Shown in pieces: positions 32,892 through 42,176 of a stretch of DNA of 53,365 bases (within the stretch, counting starts at the first letter, position 1; each line of letters opens with the position of its first letter). Below the pieces are notes generated by a model. That model worked only from the letters and a program-made list of their open reading frames with translations, did no database searches and was not told the origin of the DNA. Both the position numbers and the translations under genes were made by a program. Source of the DNA: CAMAVH01 sp964628235 (GTDB lineage: Bacteria; Pseudomonadota; Alphaproteobacteria; SMXQ01); NCBI GenBank assembly GCA_964628235.1, contig CAZVLU010000019.1, forward strand, positions 1 through 53,365, in the 5' to 3' direction.

Positions 32892-34733
32892 ATGACGACC
32901 TCCGTACCGGGCCTCAGCCCCGCGCCGACCAACCATAAGAAACTGGTGGAATGGGTGGCGCAGATTGCGGCCATCACGAAGCCCCATAGCGTGCACTGGT
33001 GCGATGGCTCGGACGCCGAATATCATCTCCTGATCGATCGCCTGCTCGCCACCGGCACGCTGCGCGAACTGAATGGCGACAAACGCCCGAACTCCTATTA
33101 CGCCGTCTCCGACCCGCGCGACGTCGCCCGCGTCGAGAGCCGCACCTACATCTGCTCCGAAAAGCAGGAAGACGCCGGCCCGACCAACAATTGGATGGCG
33201 CCCGCCGAGATGCGCAAGACCCTCGCGCCATTGTTCGATGGCTGCATGAAGGGCCGCACCATGTATGTGGTGCCGTTCTGCATGGGTCCGATCGGCTCGA
33301 AGATCAGCGCGCTCGGCGTCGAGATCACCGACAGCGCCTATGTCGCCGCCTCGATGCGCATCATGACCCGCATGGGCAAGGCCGCGCTCGACCAGCTCGG
33401 CGCCGACGGTTTCTTCGTCCCCGCTGTCCACACGCTCGGCGCGCCGCTGAAACCAGGCGAAAAGGACGTCGCCTGGCCGTGCAACGAGACCAAGTACATC
33501 GTGCACTATCCCGAGACGCGCGAGCTCTGGTCCTATGGTTCGGGTTATGGCGGCAACGCCCTGCTCGGCAAGAAGTGCTATGCGCTGCGCATCGCCTCAG
33601 TGATGGCGAGGGATGAAGGCTGGTTCGCCGAACACATGCTCATCCTCAAGCTCACCTCGCCGAAGCAGCAGGTGCGCTATATCGCCGCCGCCTTCCCGAG
33701 CGCTTGCGGCAAGACCAACCTCGCCATGCTCGAGCCCACCATCCCCGGCTGGAAAGCCGAGATGATCGGCGACGACATCTGCTGGATGCGCTACGGCGAT
33801 GATGGCCGCTTGTACGCCATCAATCCGGAATTCGGCCTGTTCGGCGTGGCGCCGGGCACCAGCGCCAAGACCAACAAGAACGCCATCGACGCGCTTTATG
33901 GCAATGCGGTCTACACCAACGTCGCCCTCACGCCGGACAACGATGTCTGGTGGGAAGGCCTGACGAAGGAGCCGCCCGCCGGCCTGATCGATTGGAAGGG
34001 CCAGCCGTGGAATCCTGCGAAGGGCACCGCCGCCGCGCATCCCAATGCGCGCTTCACCGTACCGGCCAGCCAATGCCCGAACATCGCCCCGGAATGGAAC
34101 GACCCGAAGGGCGTGCCGATCTCGGCCATTCTGTTCGGCGGTCGCCGCGCCTCGGCGGTGCCGCTCGTCACGGAAGCCTTCGATTGGCAACACGGCGTGT
34201 TCCTCGCCTCCAACGTCGCCTCCGAAGGCACGGCGGCGGCCGAGAACAAGGTCGGCGAATTGCGCCGCGACCCCTTCGCCATGCTGCCGTTCTGCGGCTA
34301 CAACATGGCCGACTATTTCGGCCATTGGCTGAAGACCGGCAAGAAGACCAGCGCCGATAAGCTGCCGCGCATCTACTTCGTGAACTGGTTCCGCAAGGAC
34401 AAGGCCGGCAAGTTCGTGTGGCCGGGCTTCGGCGACAACAGTCGCGTGCTCAAATGGATCTGCGAACGCCTCGACGGCGCCGCCGCCGCGACGGAAACGC
34501 CGATCGGCATGCTCCCGACCAAGGACGCGCTTGACCTGTCCGGCCTCGACATCACTGCCGAGCAACTCGATCTCTTGCTCACCGTCGATACCGACGTGTG
34601 GAAGGAGGAAGCCGCGCTGATCCCCGACGGCTACAAGATCTTCGGCGACAAGCTGCCGGATGAATTGTGGAAGGAATACGAAGCCCTTGTGAAGCGCCTC
34701 GAGTCAGGCGCCAAGCGTAAGGCCGTCGGATAA
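32892..34733 (+). CDS. pckG: Phosphoenolpyruvate carboxykinase (GTP)
   Basis: Converts oxaloacetate and GTP to phosphoenolpyruvate, the entry step of gluconeogenesis. The ATG at 32892 follows TAGGAGACC and gives 613 residues; the frame runs upstream to 32844 without support. The kinase-1a loop reads FPSACGKTNLAML (residues ~266-278) with the reactive cysteine of the GTP-class enzyme. GDDICWMRYGDDGRLYAINPE is the metal-binding region and CNETKYIVHYPE also fits. Many alphaproteobacteria use the unrelated ATP-type PckA, so the GTP type is a useful marker. A terminator follows the stop. Confidence 0.96.
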   Translation: MTTSVPGLSPAPTNHKKLVEWVAQIAAITKPHSVHWCDGSDAEYHLLIDRLLATGTLRELNGDKRPNSYYAVSDPRDVARVESRTYICSEKQEDAGPTNNWMAPAEMRKTLAPLFDGCMKGRTMYVVPFCMGPIGSKISALGVEITDSAYVAASMRIMTRMGKAALDQLGADGFFVPAVHTLGAPLKPGEKDVAWPCNETKYIVHYPETRELWSYGSGYGGNALLGKKCYALRIASVMARDEGWFAEHMLILKLTSPKQQVRYIAAAFPSACGKTNLAMLEPTIPGWKAEMIGDDICWMRYGDDGRLYAINPEFGLFGVAPGTSAKTNKNAIDALYGNAVYTNVALTPDNDVWWEGLTKEPPAGLIDWKGQPWNPAKGTAAAHPNARFTVPASQCPNIAPEWNDPKGVPISAILFGGRRASAVPLVTEAFDWQHGVFLASNVASEGTAAAENKVGELRRDPFAMLPFCGYNMADYFGHWLKTGKKTSADKLPRIYFVNWFRKDKAGKFVWPGFGDNSRVLKWICERLDGAAAATETPIGMLPTKDALDLSGLDITAEQLDLLLTVDTDVWKEEAALIPDGYKIFGDKLPDELWKEYEALVKRLESGAKRKAVG

Positions 34734-34754
34734 AGATCCTCGGATAACGCATAT

Positions 34755-34783
34755 AGGGCGGTGGAGCGATCCACCGCCCTTTT
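34755..34783 (+). terminator. Terminator after pckG
   Basis: Perfect 11-bp stem (34755-34765 and 34770-34780), GCGA tetraloop, then TTTT including the last stem base. It lies 21 bases after the pckG stop. Confidence 0.88.
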
Positions 34784-34898
34784 CAGTCCGGCGCGGCGGA
34801 ATTTGCTAACTTGAATCCCTCGCCGCTCGACCAAGATATGATGCCCGCGCCGCAAGTTCGGCAGTTACCAGCCTGTAAGCCTTGCAAGGACCATCGCC

Positions 34899-36554
34899 AT
34901 GCCCAAAGGTTCGGATTTGCTCGTCGCGGCATTGGAGAACGAGGGAGTCGAACGCATTTTCGGCGTGCCCGGCGAGGAGAATCTCGACGTCGTCGAAAGC
35001 TTGCGCAATTCCAAAATCGAATTGGTGCTGACGCGCCATGAGCAAGCTGCCGCCTTCATGGCCGCGACCCACGGCCGCCTCACCGGCCGGCCCGGCGTCT
35101 GCATCTCCACCCTCGGCCCCGGCGCGCTGAATTTCTCCACTGGAGCCGCTTACGCCTATCTCGGCGCCATGCCGATGATCATGATCACTGGCCAAAAGGC
35201 GATTTTGTCGCACAAGCAGGCGAAATTTCAGATCGTCGATGTCGTCGCCTCGATGAAGCCGCTGACCAAACTGACGCGTCAGATCGTCAGCGCCGCCAGC
35301 ATCCCGACCACCGTGCGCGACGCCTTCCGCGTGGCGATGGAAGAACGCCCCGGCCCAGTCCATCTCGAACTGCCGGAAGACGTCGCTGGCGAAGAGGTCG
35401 GCGATGTCCCGGTCATCGCCCGCCATCCGCTCGAACGGCCCATCGCCTCGCCCCAAGCGCTCGACCGCGCCGCCGAGATGATCCTCGCCGCCAAGAATCC
35501 GTTGGTGATGATCGGCGCCGCCGGCAACCGCCCACGCCTGGTCGAGGCCTTATCCGAGTTCATCCGCCGCTGCCGTCTGCCCTTCTTCAACACCCAGATG
35601 GGCAAAGGCGCAGTGACCGGCGGCTCTAACCTTTATGTCGGCACAGCGGCGCTGTCGGAGCGCGACTATGTCCACCATGCCATCGAGGCGGCCGATCTCA
35701 TCATCAGCATCGGCCACGACACGATTGAAAAGCCGCCCTTCCTGATGAAGCCAGCCGGCGGACCGAAGGTGATCCACGTCGGCTATCTTTCGGCCAACGT
35801 CGAGGAAGTGTTTCACCCCGATGCTGAAGTGATCGGCGACATCCGCGCCACCGCGCTCGGCCTGGCCGACCGGCTCGAAGGCAAAATTGCGCCGAGCCCG
35901 CTGCTGCTCGATCTGCGCCAGAAAATCCTCGCGCGGCTGAACGATCGCGCCACGGAAGACCGCTTCCCGATCACGCCGCAACGCATCATCCATGACGTGC
36001 GTGCCGTCATGCCCGACGACGGCATCGTCTGCCTCGACAACGGCATGTATAAAATCTGGTTCGCGCGCAACTACCGCACGCACCAAGCCAACACGCTGCT
36101 GCTCGACAACGCGCTCGCCACCATGGGCGCCGGCCTGCCCTCCGCCATGATGGCGGCCATCCTCAATCCCGATAAACGGGTGATGGCGGTGTGCGGCGAC
36201 GGCGGCTTCATGATGAATTCGCAAGAGATGGAAACTGCGGTCCGTCTCGGCCTCAATCTCGTCGTCGTCATTTTGAACGACAGCGCCTACGGCATGATCC
36301 GCTGGAAGCAGGCGGTCGATCAATTCGCCGACTTCGGCATGACGTTCAAGAACCCCGACTTCGTCAAATACGCCGAAAGCTACGGCGCCAAAGGCTCGCG
36401 CGTCACGGCAGTCGCCGATCTCAAGCCGACTCTTGAAGCCGCTTTCCAAGGCGGCGGCGTGCATCTGGTCGACGTGCCGATCGACTATTCGGAAAACATG
36501 CGCGTGCTCGTCGATGAGCTGCGCAGCCATTCGCTCGGCAGCGCGCCGAAGTAA
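34899..36554 (+). CDS. Acetolactate-synthase-like ThDP-dependent enzyme
   Basis: Thiamine-diphosphate enzyme of 551 residues, three-domain fold. The catalytic glutamate is Glu48 (TRHEQAAAF). The central domain is present, and the ThDP/metal motif starts GDGGFMMNSQEMETAVRLG near residue 433 and ends ILNDSAYG. No regulatory small subunit (ilvH) follows, so branched-chain amino-acid synthesis is unlikely. The next gene, 16 bases on, is an aldehyde dehydrogenase, which suggests a 2-oxo acid decarboxylase or carboligase feeding an aldehyde. The 16 bases ending in the ATG (34886-34901) are identical to those at the ALDH start. Confidence 0.88.
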   Translation: MPKGSDLLVAALENEGVERIFGVPGEENLDVVESLRNSKIELVLTRHEQAAAFMAATHGRLTGRPGVCISTLGPGALNFSTGAAYAYLGAMPMIMITGQKAILSHKQAKFQIVDVVASMKPLTKLTRQIVSAASIPTTVRDAFRVAMEERPGPVHLELPEDVAGEEVGDVPVIARHPLERPIASPQALDRAAEMILAAKNPLVMIGAAGNRPRLVEALSEFIRRCRLPFFNTQMGKGAVTGGSNLYVGTAALSERDYVHHAIEAADLIISIGHDTIEKPPFLMKPAGGPKVIHVGYLSANVEEVFHPDAEVIGDIRATALGLADRLEGKIAPSPLLLDLRQKILARLNDRATEDRFPITPQRIIHDVRAVMPDDGIVCLDNGMYKIWFARNYRTHQANTLLLDNALATMGAGLPSAMMAAILNPDKRVMAVCGDGGFMMNSQEMETAVRLGLNLVVVILNDSAYGMIRWKQAVDQFADFGMTFKNPDFVKYAESYGAKGSRVTAVADLKPTLEAAFQGGGVHLVDVPIDYSENMRVLVDELRSHSLGSAPK

Positions 36555-36570
36555 GTAAAGGACCATCGCC

Positions 36571-37950
36571 ATGCTGCAGGTCGTTCAGGCGTTTGACCGC
36601 GCGCTCATCGCCGAAATCCCGACGGAAGACGCCGCCGCGCTGGAAACCAAGCTCCAGGCGGCGCAAAAAGTCTTCGCCGATCGCGACGGTTGGCTCAAGC
36701 CGCATCAGCGCATCGCCATCCTGCGCAAAATCGCCGCGATCATGGAAACGCGGCGCGACCATCTCGCGCTGCAGATCGCCCGCGAAGGCGGCAAGCCGCT
36801 GGCCGACGCCATCGTCGAGACGACGCGCGCCATCGATGGCGTGATCAACGCCGCCGACGAGCTGCGCAACCTCAATGGCCGTGAGATTCCCATGGGATTG
36901 ACTGCGGCCAGCGACGGCCGCTGGGCCTTCACGACGAAAGAGCCGATCGGCATCGTCGCGGCGATCTCGGCCTTCAACCATCCGCTCAACCTGATCGTCC
37001 ATCAGGTGGCGCCCGCCATCGCCGTCGGCTGCCCTGTCATCGTCAAGCCGGCCGGCCCGACGCCGCTCTCCTGCCTGGAATTCGTGGCGATCGCCCATGA
37101 GGCGGGCTTACCAGAGCCTTGGTGCCAGAGCTTCATTCCCGAAAGCACCGCGCTCGCCGAGAAATTGGCGACCGACAACCGTATGGCCTTCTTGAGCTTC
37201 ATCGGCTCGCCGAAGATCGGCTGGATGCTGCATCACAAGCTGACGCCGGGCGCCCGCTCCGCTTTGGAACATGGCGGCGCAGCGCCGGCTATCGTCGATG
37301 CCAGCGCCGATCTCGAGCGCATCATCGAGCCGATCGTCAAGGGCGCCTACTACCACGCTGGCCAAGTCTGCGTGTCGACCCAGCGCATCTTCGTGCATGA
37401 GAAGATTCGCGGCGCGTTCGTCGACCGGCTCACGGCGCGCGTCGCCAAGCTGCGCACCGGCGACCCGACCAAGCCCGACACGGAAGTCGGCCCGCTGATT
37501 CATCCGCGCGAAGCCGAGCGCATCACCGCTTGGATCGAAGACGCCCAAGCCGGCGGCGCCACAGTGATCGGGGGCGGTCGCCTATCGGAGACGACTTTGC
37601 TGCCGTCTGTCGTCCTCGATCCGCCGACCGACAGCGACATCTCGCAAGATGAAGTCTTCGGTCCGACAGTCTGCGTCTATTCCTTCACGGATTTGGACGA
37701 CGCCATCGCGCGGGCCAACGCGGTCTCATGGTCGTTCCAGGCCAGCATCTTCGCCCAGGACATCGATGTTGCCTTGCGCGCCGCTGAGCGGCTCGATGCC
37801 TCCGCCGTGATGATCAACGATCCGACCGCCTTCCGGGTCGATTGGATGCCCTTCGCCGGCCGCAAACAGTCCGGCTACGGCACCGGCGGCATTCCATTCA
37901 CCATGCGCGACATGACGCAGGAGAAGATGGTCGTGCTGCGCAAGCGTTAA
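36571..37950 (+). CDS. Aldehyde dehydrogenase family protein
   Basis: NAD(P)-dependent aldehyde oxidiser of 459 residues. Catalytic residues are all in place: Asn136 (SAFNHPLN), general base Glu233 (SALEHGGAAP) and nucleophile Cys267 (HAGQVCVSTQR). The chain lacks roughly 20 N-terminal residues of longer ALDHs. It is placed 16 bases behind the ThDP enzyme with the same ribosome-site sequence, so the pair should be made together and may act in sequence: 2-oxo acid to aldehyde to acid. Confidence 0.9.
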   Translation: MLQVVQAFDRALIAEIPTEDAAALETKLQAAQKVFADRDGWLKPHQRIAILRKIAAIMETRRDHLALQIAREGGKPLADAIVETTRAIDGVINAADELRNLNGREIPMGLTAASDGRWAFTTKEPIGIVAAISAFNHPLNLIVHQVAPAIAVGCPVIVKPAGPTPLSCLEFVAIAHEAGLPEPWCQSFIPESTALAEKLATDNRMAFLSFIGSPKIGWMLHHKLTPGARSALEHGGAAPAIVDASADLERIIEPIVKGAYYHAGQVCVSTQRIFVHEKIRGAFVDRLTARVAKLRTGDPTKPDTEVGPLIHPREAERITAWIEDAQAGGATVIGGGRLSETTLLPSVVLDPPTDSDISQDEVFGPTVCVYSFTDLDDAIARANAVSWSFQASIFAQDIDVALRAAERLDASAVMINDPTAFRVDWMPFAGRKQSGYGTGGIPFTMRDMTQEKMVVLRKR

Positions 37951-37985
37951 GCGCGACAAGCTAAGCAAGATGGCCGCGCAGAGCC

Positions 37986-39206
37986 TTAAAGCTCCGCGCT
38001 CCAGGTTTTTTGCGTGCGCGCCACGATCACCGCCAGAACGGCGCAAGCGACGAGCAGCAGGCCGCCCATCACCATGAAGCCGTTGGCGATGCCGAAAACC
38101 TCGACGATCAGCCCCATAAGAATGGGCGTGATGATCGACGACAGGCGGTTGTTGGTGACGCGCAGACCGACGATGGAGCCCTGCACGTTGACCGGCACCG
38201 CCTTGGCCTGCAGCGAGAACATCAGCGGTTGCACCAGCCCCTCGAAGCCGCGCCGCAGGCAATGGGCGAGCGCGAGCAGCGCCAGCACGCCGCCCGTCAA
38301 CGGCGTGATCGCCAGCAGCGCGATCGAGATCGTCGTGAACAGCAGCATAAGCCAAGGAATCGGCATCCAGCGCGCCACGCGCCCGGCCGCCAGCGAGGCG
38401 AAGCCGTTGACGATCTCGGCCAGCGAGAACATCGCGCCGATAATGGTGCCGGCAAAACCGACATCGCGCAGATAGACGATCAGGAACGAATTTTCGACGC
38501 CGTTCGTCGCGTGCCGCATGAAAGAAATGGCCAGCGTGAAGGCCACCAGCGGCAAAACGATCAAGCGGAAGGAGCCGACATAATCCGACAGGCGCGGCAG
38601 GACATCGCGCCAGCCGACTTTGCCGACGACGCTGCCGGCGAATTGCCGACTGTCGAACTGCGACACCACCACGAACATCATCACCGCCCAAAGGGTCACG
38701 CCGAAGAAGGCGATCGTCGGGCCGCCGAAATCCCACAGAGCGCCCATCATCAACGGCGCGATGACGTTGCCGATACGGGCGAAGAAGCTGAAGCGGCCGA
38801 TCAGGCCCGGATCGCCGTGAGTGACCTGCGCGATGATGGTTTGCGCGCCGATCCACGACATGTTGCCGGCAAATCCGATCAGCATCTGCAGCAGCACCAT
38901 CAAGGGAAACCACGGCATCGCCGGATAGAGCGCCGCCAGCAGGCCGGAAATCACCGCGAAGAACAGCATGACCCGGCGCGTCCCCAGCCGGTCCATCAGC
39001 GCCCCGCCATGGATCGCCAGGAAGAACGTGATGATCGACTTGGCGCCGACGAGGATGCCGATTTGCGTCGGCGAGACTCCCTGGAGCACCGCCCACAGCG
39101 GCACCACCATGGTCAGCGCCTCGGCCTGGCCCATGCTGAACAGGCCAGCGGCATAGGACGCGTAAAGACTGCGACGGGACGGCGGCGGCGAGACGCGATC
39201 GGACAA
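37986..39206 (-). CDS. MFS transporter
   Basis: Membrane facilitator with 12 predicted helices. The start is uncertain. The TTG at 39206 has GGAG eight bases upstream and gives 406 residues starting LSDRVSPPPSRRSLYASYAAGLFSMG. A GTG at 39344 would add a 46-residue tail with no family likeness. Internal features are HGGALMDRLGTRRVMLFFAVISGL (motif A) and the second-half repeat VARWMPIPWLMLL. It is divergent from the next MFS gene. Substrate unknown. Confidence 0.82.
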   Translation of the reverse strand: MSDRVSPPPSRRSLYASYAAGLFSMGQAEALTMVVPLWAVLQGVSPTQIGILVGAKSIITFFLAIHGGALMDRLGTRRVMLFFAVISGLLAALYPAMPWFPLMVLLQMLIGFAGNMSWIGAQTIIAQVTHGDPGLIGRFSFFARIGNVIAPLMMGALWDFGGPTIAFFGVTLWAVMMFVVVSQFDSRQFAGSVVGKVGWRDVLPRLSDYVGSFRLIVLPLVAFTLAISFMRHATNGVENSFLIVYLRDVGFAGTIIGAMFSLAEIVNGFASLAAGRVARWMPIPWLMLLFTTISIALLAITPLTGGVLALLALAHCLRRGFEGLVQPLMFSLQAKAVPVNVQGSIVGLRVTNNRLSSIITPILMGLIVEVFGIANGFMVMGGLLLVACAVLAVIVARTQKTWSAEL

Positions 39207-39474
39207 GGCTGAAGCTCCAGCGCCGCGCGGGCGCCGCAGCGTTGGTTGCGCGGTCGTTTGACATCCCTGAGGCGAATCGGTTGTACACGCTGGCTGGCAA
39301 AAGGCCAATATTCCGGCACGGCTTGCGAGGCCGTCTCGCGTCACGAAACGAGATGGCTTTCATTGGCTTTTCGCGCAGCGACAGCAGAGAAATTGCTATG
39401 ATCGGCCATCTCCCATCTTCCATTGGCCAATCGAAACCGTGCGTCGTCCCGCCCTCGCCCAGCTCTTTCCCAAT

Positions 39475-40632
39475 ATGCCGTCGAAACCGCTGCTGATCTT
39501 GCTGCTGCTCGTCTTCTTCAAGCAGGCGGGAAACGGCATGGTCTGGACGGTGCTGGCGCTCTATGGCCAGGAGCTCGGCGCCAGCACGGCCGTCGTCGGC
39601 CTGATGATCTCGCTTTATGGCGGCACGCGGCTGATGATGAACATTCCCGCCGGCTACGCCTCGGAAAAATACGGCCGCCGCCGCATGATGAGCGCCGGCT
39701 GCGCCGTGCTCGTCGTCTCCTCGCTCTGGGTCGTCGTCACCAACGACCTGCCGTCCTTCTTTATCGCCGTCATCATTCAGGGCCTCGCTTCGTCGGTCTT
39801 CATGACTTCGGCGCTGGCCTCGGTGGCCGATCTCGGCACGGCAGGCCGGCGCATCGAGGACATGTCGCTCTATCAGGCGGCCAACATGATCGGCGCCAGC
39901 ATGGGCCCGGCGCTCGGCGGCATCCTGGCCGGCCTATGGGGCTACGACGCGCCCTTCTGGGCCAACGGCTTGATCGCCTTGTGTGGCATCGCCGCCTTCG
40001 CGTCTATGCCGTGGAAAGAAACAGCCAGCGGGCCGGCGATCAAAGGGCCGCCCGCCAAAGGCCAGATGCGCGCCCTGGCCAAGCAAGGCGCCTACATCGG
40101 CCTGATGTACTTCAGCATCTTCTATGTGCGCTCGGCGTCGAACTGGATCTTGATGCCGCTGATCGCCTTCGAGCGCTTCGGCATCGATCTCGTCCATATC
40201 GGCCTGATCCTCACCGCCGGCTCGGTTGCCAACCTTTGCATGCTGGGCTTCACCGCGCCGCTCAACCGCCTGGTCGGGCGGCTCTGGGCGGTCGTCGTGT
40301 CCAGCATTGTCACCCTGCTCGCCTGCGCCCTGCTCGCCTTCGGCGATGACCCGCTCTATCTATGGGCCAGCTCCGTCCTATTCGGCATCGGCGGCGCCAT
40401 CGCCACGCCGACGCTGGTCGCCTACATTTCCGACATCGCCGCCGAGGGCCAGCGCGGCCCGGCCATGGGCCTGTTGCGCACCTGCCAGGATTTGGCCCTC
40501 ATGCTCGGCCCCGTGCTCACCGGCCTGCTGTCGGACCATCTCGGCCTGGGCTACCAAGGCGGCCTGCTCGGCTGCCTCCTGCTGCTCGCCGCCGCCACCA
40601 TCATTTTCCGCTGGGGCGAGCGCGGTCGCTGA
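39475..40632 (+). CDS. MFS transporter
   Basis: Membrane facilitator of about 385 residues from the ATG at 39475; a GTG at 39439 would add 12 residues, and neither has a clear ribosome site. Motif A reads MNIPAGYASEKYGRRRMM, and the motif C-like region is SMGPALGGILAGLWGY. Twelve helices are predicted. It is followed 69 bases later by the FMN hydroxyacid dehydrogenase gene on the same strand and could import that enzyme's substrate. The intergenic region before it has a TATGAT box at 39397-39402 without a good -35. Confidence 0.82.
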   Translation: MPSKPLLILLLLVFFKQAGNGMVWTVLALYGQELGASTAVVGLMISLYGGTRLMMNIPAGYASEKYGRRRMMSAGCAVLVVSSLWVVVTNDLPSFFIAVIIQGLASSVFMTSALASVADLGTAGRRIEDMSLYQAANMIGASMGPALGGILAGLWGYDAPFWANGLIALCGIAAFASMPWKETASGPAIKGPPAKGQMRALAKQGAYIGLMYFSIFYVRSASNWILMPLIAFERFGIDLVHIGLILTAGSVANLCMLGFTAPLNRLVGRLWAVVVSSIVTLLACALLAFGDDPLYLWASSVLFGIGGAIATPTLVAYISDIAAEGQRGPAMGLLRTCQDLALMLGPVLTGLLSDHLGLGYQGGLLGCLLLLAAATIIFRWGERGR

Positions 40633-40701
40633 GTTAGCCTTATGCGAGGAATCGGCGCACAGACGCCGCGACAGCATTCTATCGATATGGGGGAGACCGA
40701 C

Positions 40702-41892
40702 ATGGCTAGTCTTGCGCGCTGCTACAACATCGCGGATTTGCGTCTGAGGGCGAAAAGCTTCCTGCCGAAGGGCGTGTTCGAATATGTCGATCGCGGCGCC
40801 GAGGACGAAGTCGCTGTCGTCGAGAATCTCGAGGCCTTCAAGCGCATCAAATTGCGCACGCATTTCATGGTCGATCTGAGAAAGATGGACCTCGGGACGA
40901 CGATCTTCGGCAAGCGTTGGAGCTTCCCCTACGCCGTGTCGCCGACCGGCACGACGGGCCTCTTGTGGTATCAGGGCGAAATCGTCCTGGCCAAAGCCTG
41001 CGGCGCCAAGGGAATCCCCTTCACGCTCGGCACCAACTCGATCACCGCGATCGAGACCGTGATGCGGGCCTGCCCGGAAACCAACATCTGGTTCCAGCTC
41101 TACATGTGGAGCGAGGAAGAGGACTCCTACACCCTGGTCCGCCGCGCGCGCGACGCCGGCTGCCAGACTCTGGTCGTGACCATCGACGGCGCGCTCGGCA
41201 ACAACCGCGAATACAACAAACGCAACGGCTTCTCGGTGCCCTTCACTTTGTCGCCGCGTTCGGCTTACGACATGCTCAGCCATCCGCGCTGGTTCGCCGG
41301 CGTGCTCGGCCGCTACGTGCTCAACAACGGCATGCCGACGCACGAGAACTATCCGGAACGCTATCGCCACCGCATCACGACCAAGACGAGCGGCAACCCG
41401 ATGCGACATAGGTCGATGACCTGGGCCGACATCAGCAAGCTGCGCGAAATATGGAACGGCCCGCTGGTGGTGAAAGGCATCTTGCGCCCCGAGGACGCCG
41501 AATCCGCCATCAATGCCGGCGCCGACGGCATCGTCGTCTCCAACCACGGCGGCCGCGCCCTCGATTCGGCCGCTCCGACCATCGACATGCTGCCGCAGAT
41601 CGCCGCCGTCGTGAACAAGCGGGCGCTCATCTTCCTCGACAGCGGCATCCGTCGCGGCGGCGACATCGTCAAGGCGCTGGCGCTCGGCGCCGACGCGGTG
41701 ATGGCCGGTCGCCCGACGCTGTACGGCATCGGCGCCGGCGGCCAGGCCGGCGGCGAGAAGGCCATCTCGATCATGCAAAAAGAGTTCGAGAAGGTGATGG
41801 CCTATGTCGGCTGCCGCTCGATCGCCGAACTCACGTCCGACGTGCTGGCCTACCCGCCGCGCGGCCTGCCGCGCGCCATGGCCGCCGAATAG
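40702..41892 (+). CDS. FMN-dependent alpha-hydroxy-acid dehydrogenase (LldD/mandelate dehydrogenase type)
   Basis: Oxidises an L-2-hydroxy acid to the 2-oxo acid with FMN. The ATG at 40702 has GGGGGAG seven bases upstream and gives 396 residues; the frame is open to 40642. Features are FEYVDRGAEDEVAVVENLEAF at the N terminus, AVSPTGTTGLLW, the FMN-binding FQLYMW, the catalytic histidine in VVSNHGGRALDSAAPTID and the phosphate loop LDSGIRRGGDIVKALALGADAVMAGRP. L-lactate is the usual substrate, but the family also includes glycolate and mandelate enzymes. Confidence 0.9.
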   Translation: MASLARCYNIADLRLRAKSFLPKGVFEYVDRGAEDEVAVVENLEAFKRIKLRTHFMVDLRKMDLGTTIFGKRWSFPYAVSPTGTTGLLWYQGEIVLAKACGAKGIPFTLGTNSITAIETVMRACPETNIWFQLYMWSEEEDSYTLVRRARDAGCQTLVVTIDGALGNNREYNKRNGFSVPFTLSPRSAYDMLSHPRWFAGVLGRYVLNNGMPTHENYPERYRHRITTKTSGNPMRHRSMTWADISKLREIWNGPLVVKGILRPEDAESAINAGADGIVVSNHGGRALDSAAPTIDMLPQIAAVVNKRALIFLDSGIRRGGDIVKALALGADAVMAGRPTLYGIGAGGQAGGEKAISIMQKEFEKVMAYVGCRSIAELTSDVLAYPPRGLPRAMAAE

Positions 41893-42048
41893 CCGTAAAA
41901 CTGGGGTTTTGAGCCCAAAACGCCCGGTCCACCCCACAAGATTGACAGGGATGGGCCGGGCCTTTACAACGGCGAACCCCTGGGAACGGCAGGATTTTTC
42001 TGTCTCTCGCGGGTGTCCAGCCAGGCCCCTCCGGGGCCTTCCTCGTGA

Positions 42049-42141
42049 GGAGCGATGGCCGAGTGGCTGAAGGCGGCGGTTTGCTAAACCGTTATACGAT
42101 CTAAAGTCGTATCGAGGGTTCGAATCCCTCTCGTTCCGCCA
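42049..42141 (+). tRNA. tRNA-Ser (anticodon GCU)
   Basis: The acceptor stem GGAGCGA pairs with TCGTTCC (one G-T pair), followed by the discriminator G and an encoded CCA (42139-42141). The anticodon loop TTGCTAA gives GCU, reading AGC/AGU serine codons. A long variable arm with its own hairpin (around ATACGA...TCGTAT) marks a class II tRNA, and the T-arm GGGTTCGAATCCC is canonical. Length 93 bases including CCA. Confidence 0.97.
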
Positions 42142-42176
42142 CGATGGACTTGGACTTTAGGGGCGATGCCCTCCCT

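Noticed and set aside
37726..39423. 565-residue minus-strand ORF
   Set aside because: Frame-shifted shadow of the MFS gene at 37986-39206. It has no membrane pattern of its own.
41987..42011. GGAAC upstream of tRNA-Ser as a stress promoter
   Set aside because: The spacing leads to CTCT, not CGTT.
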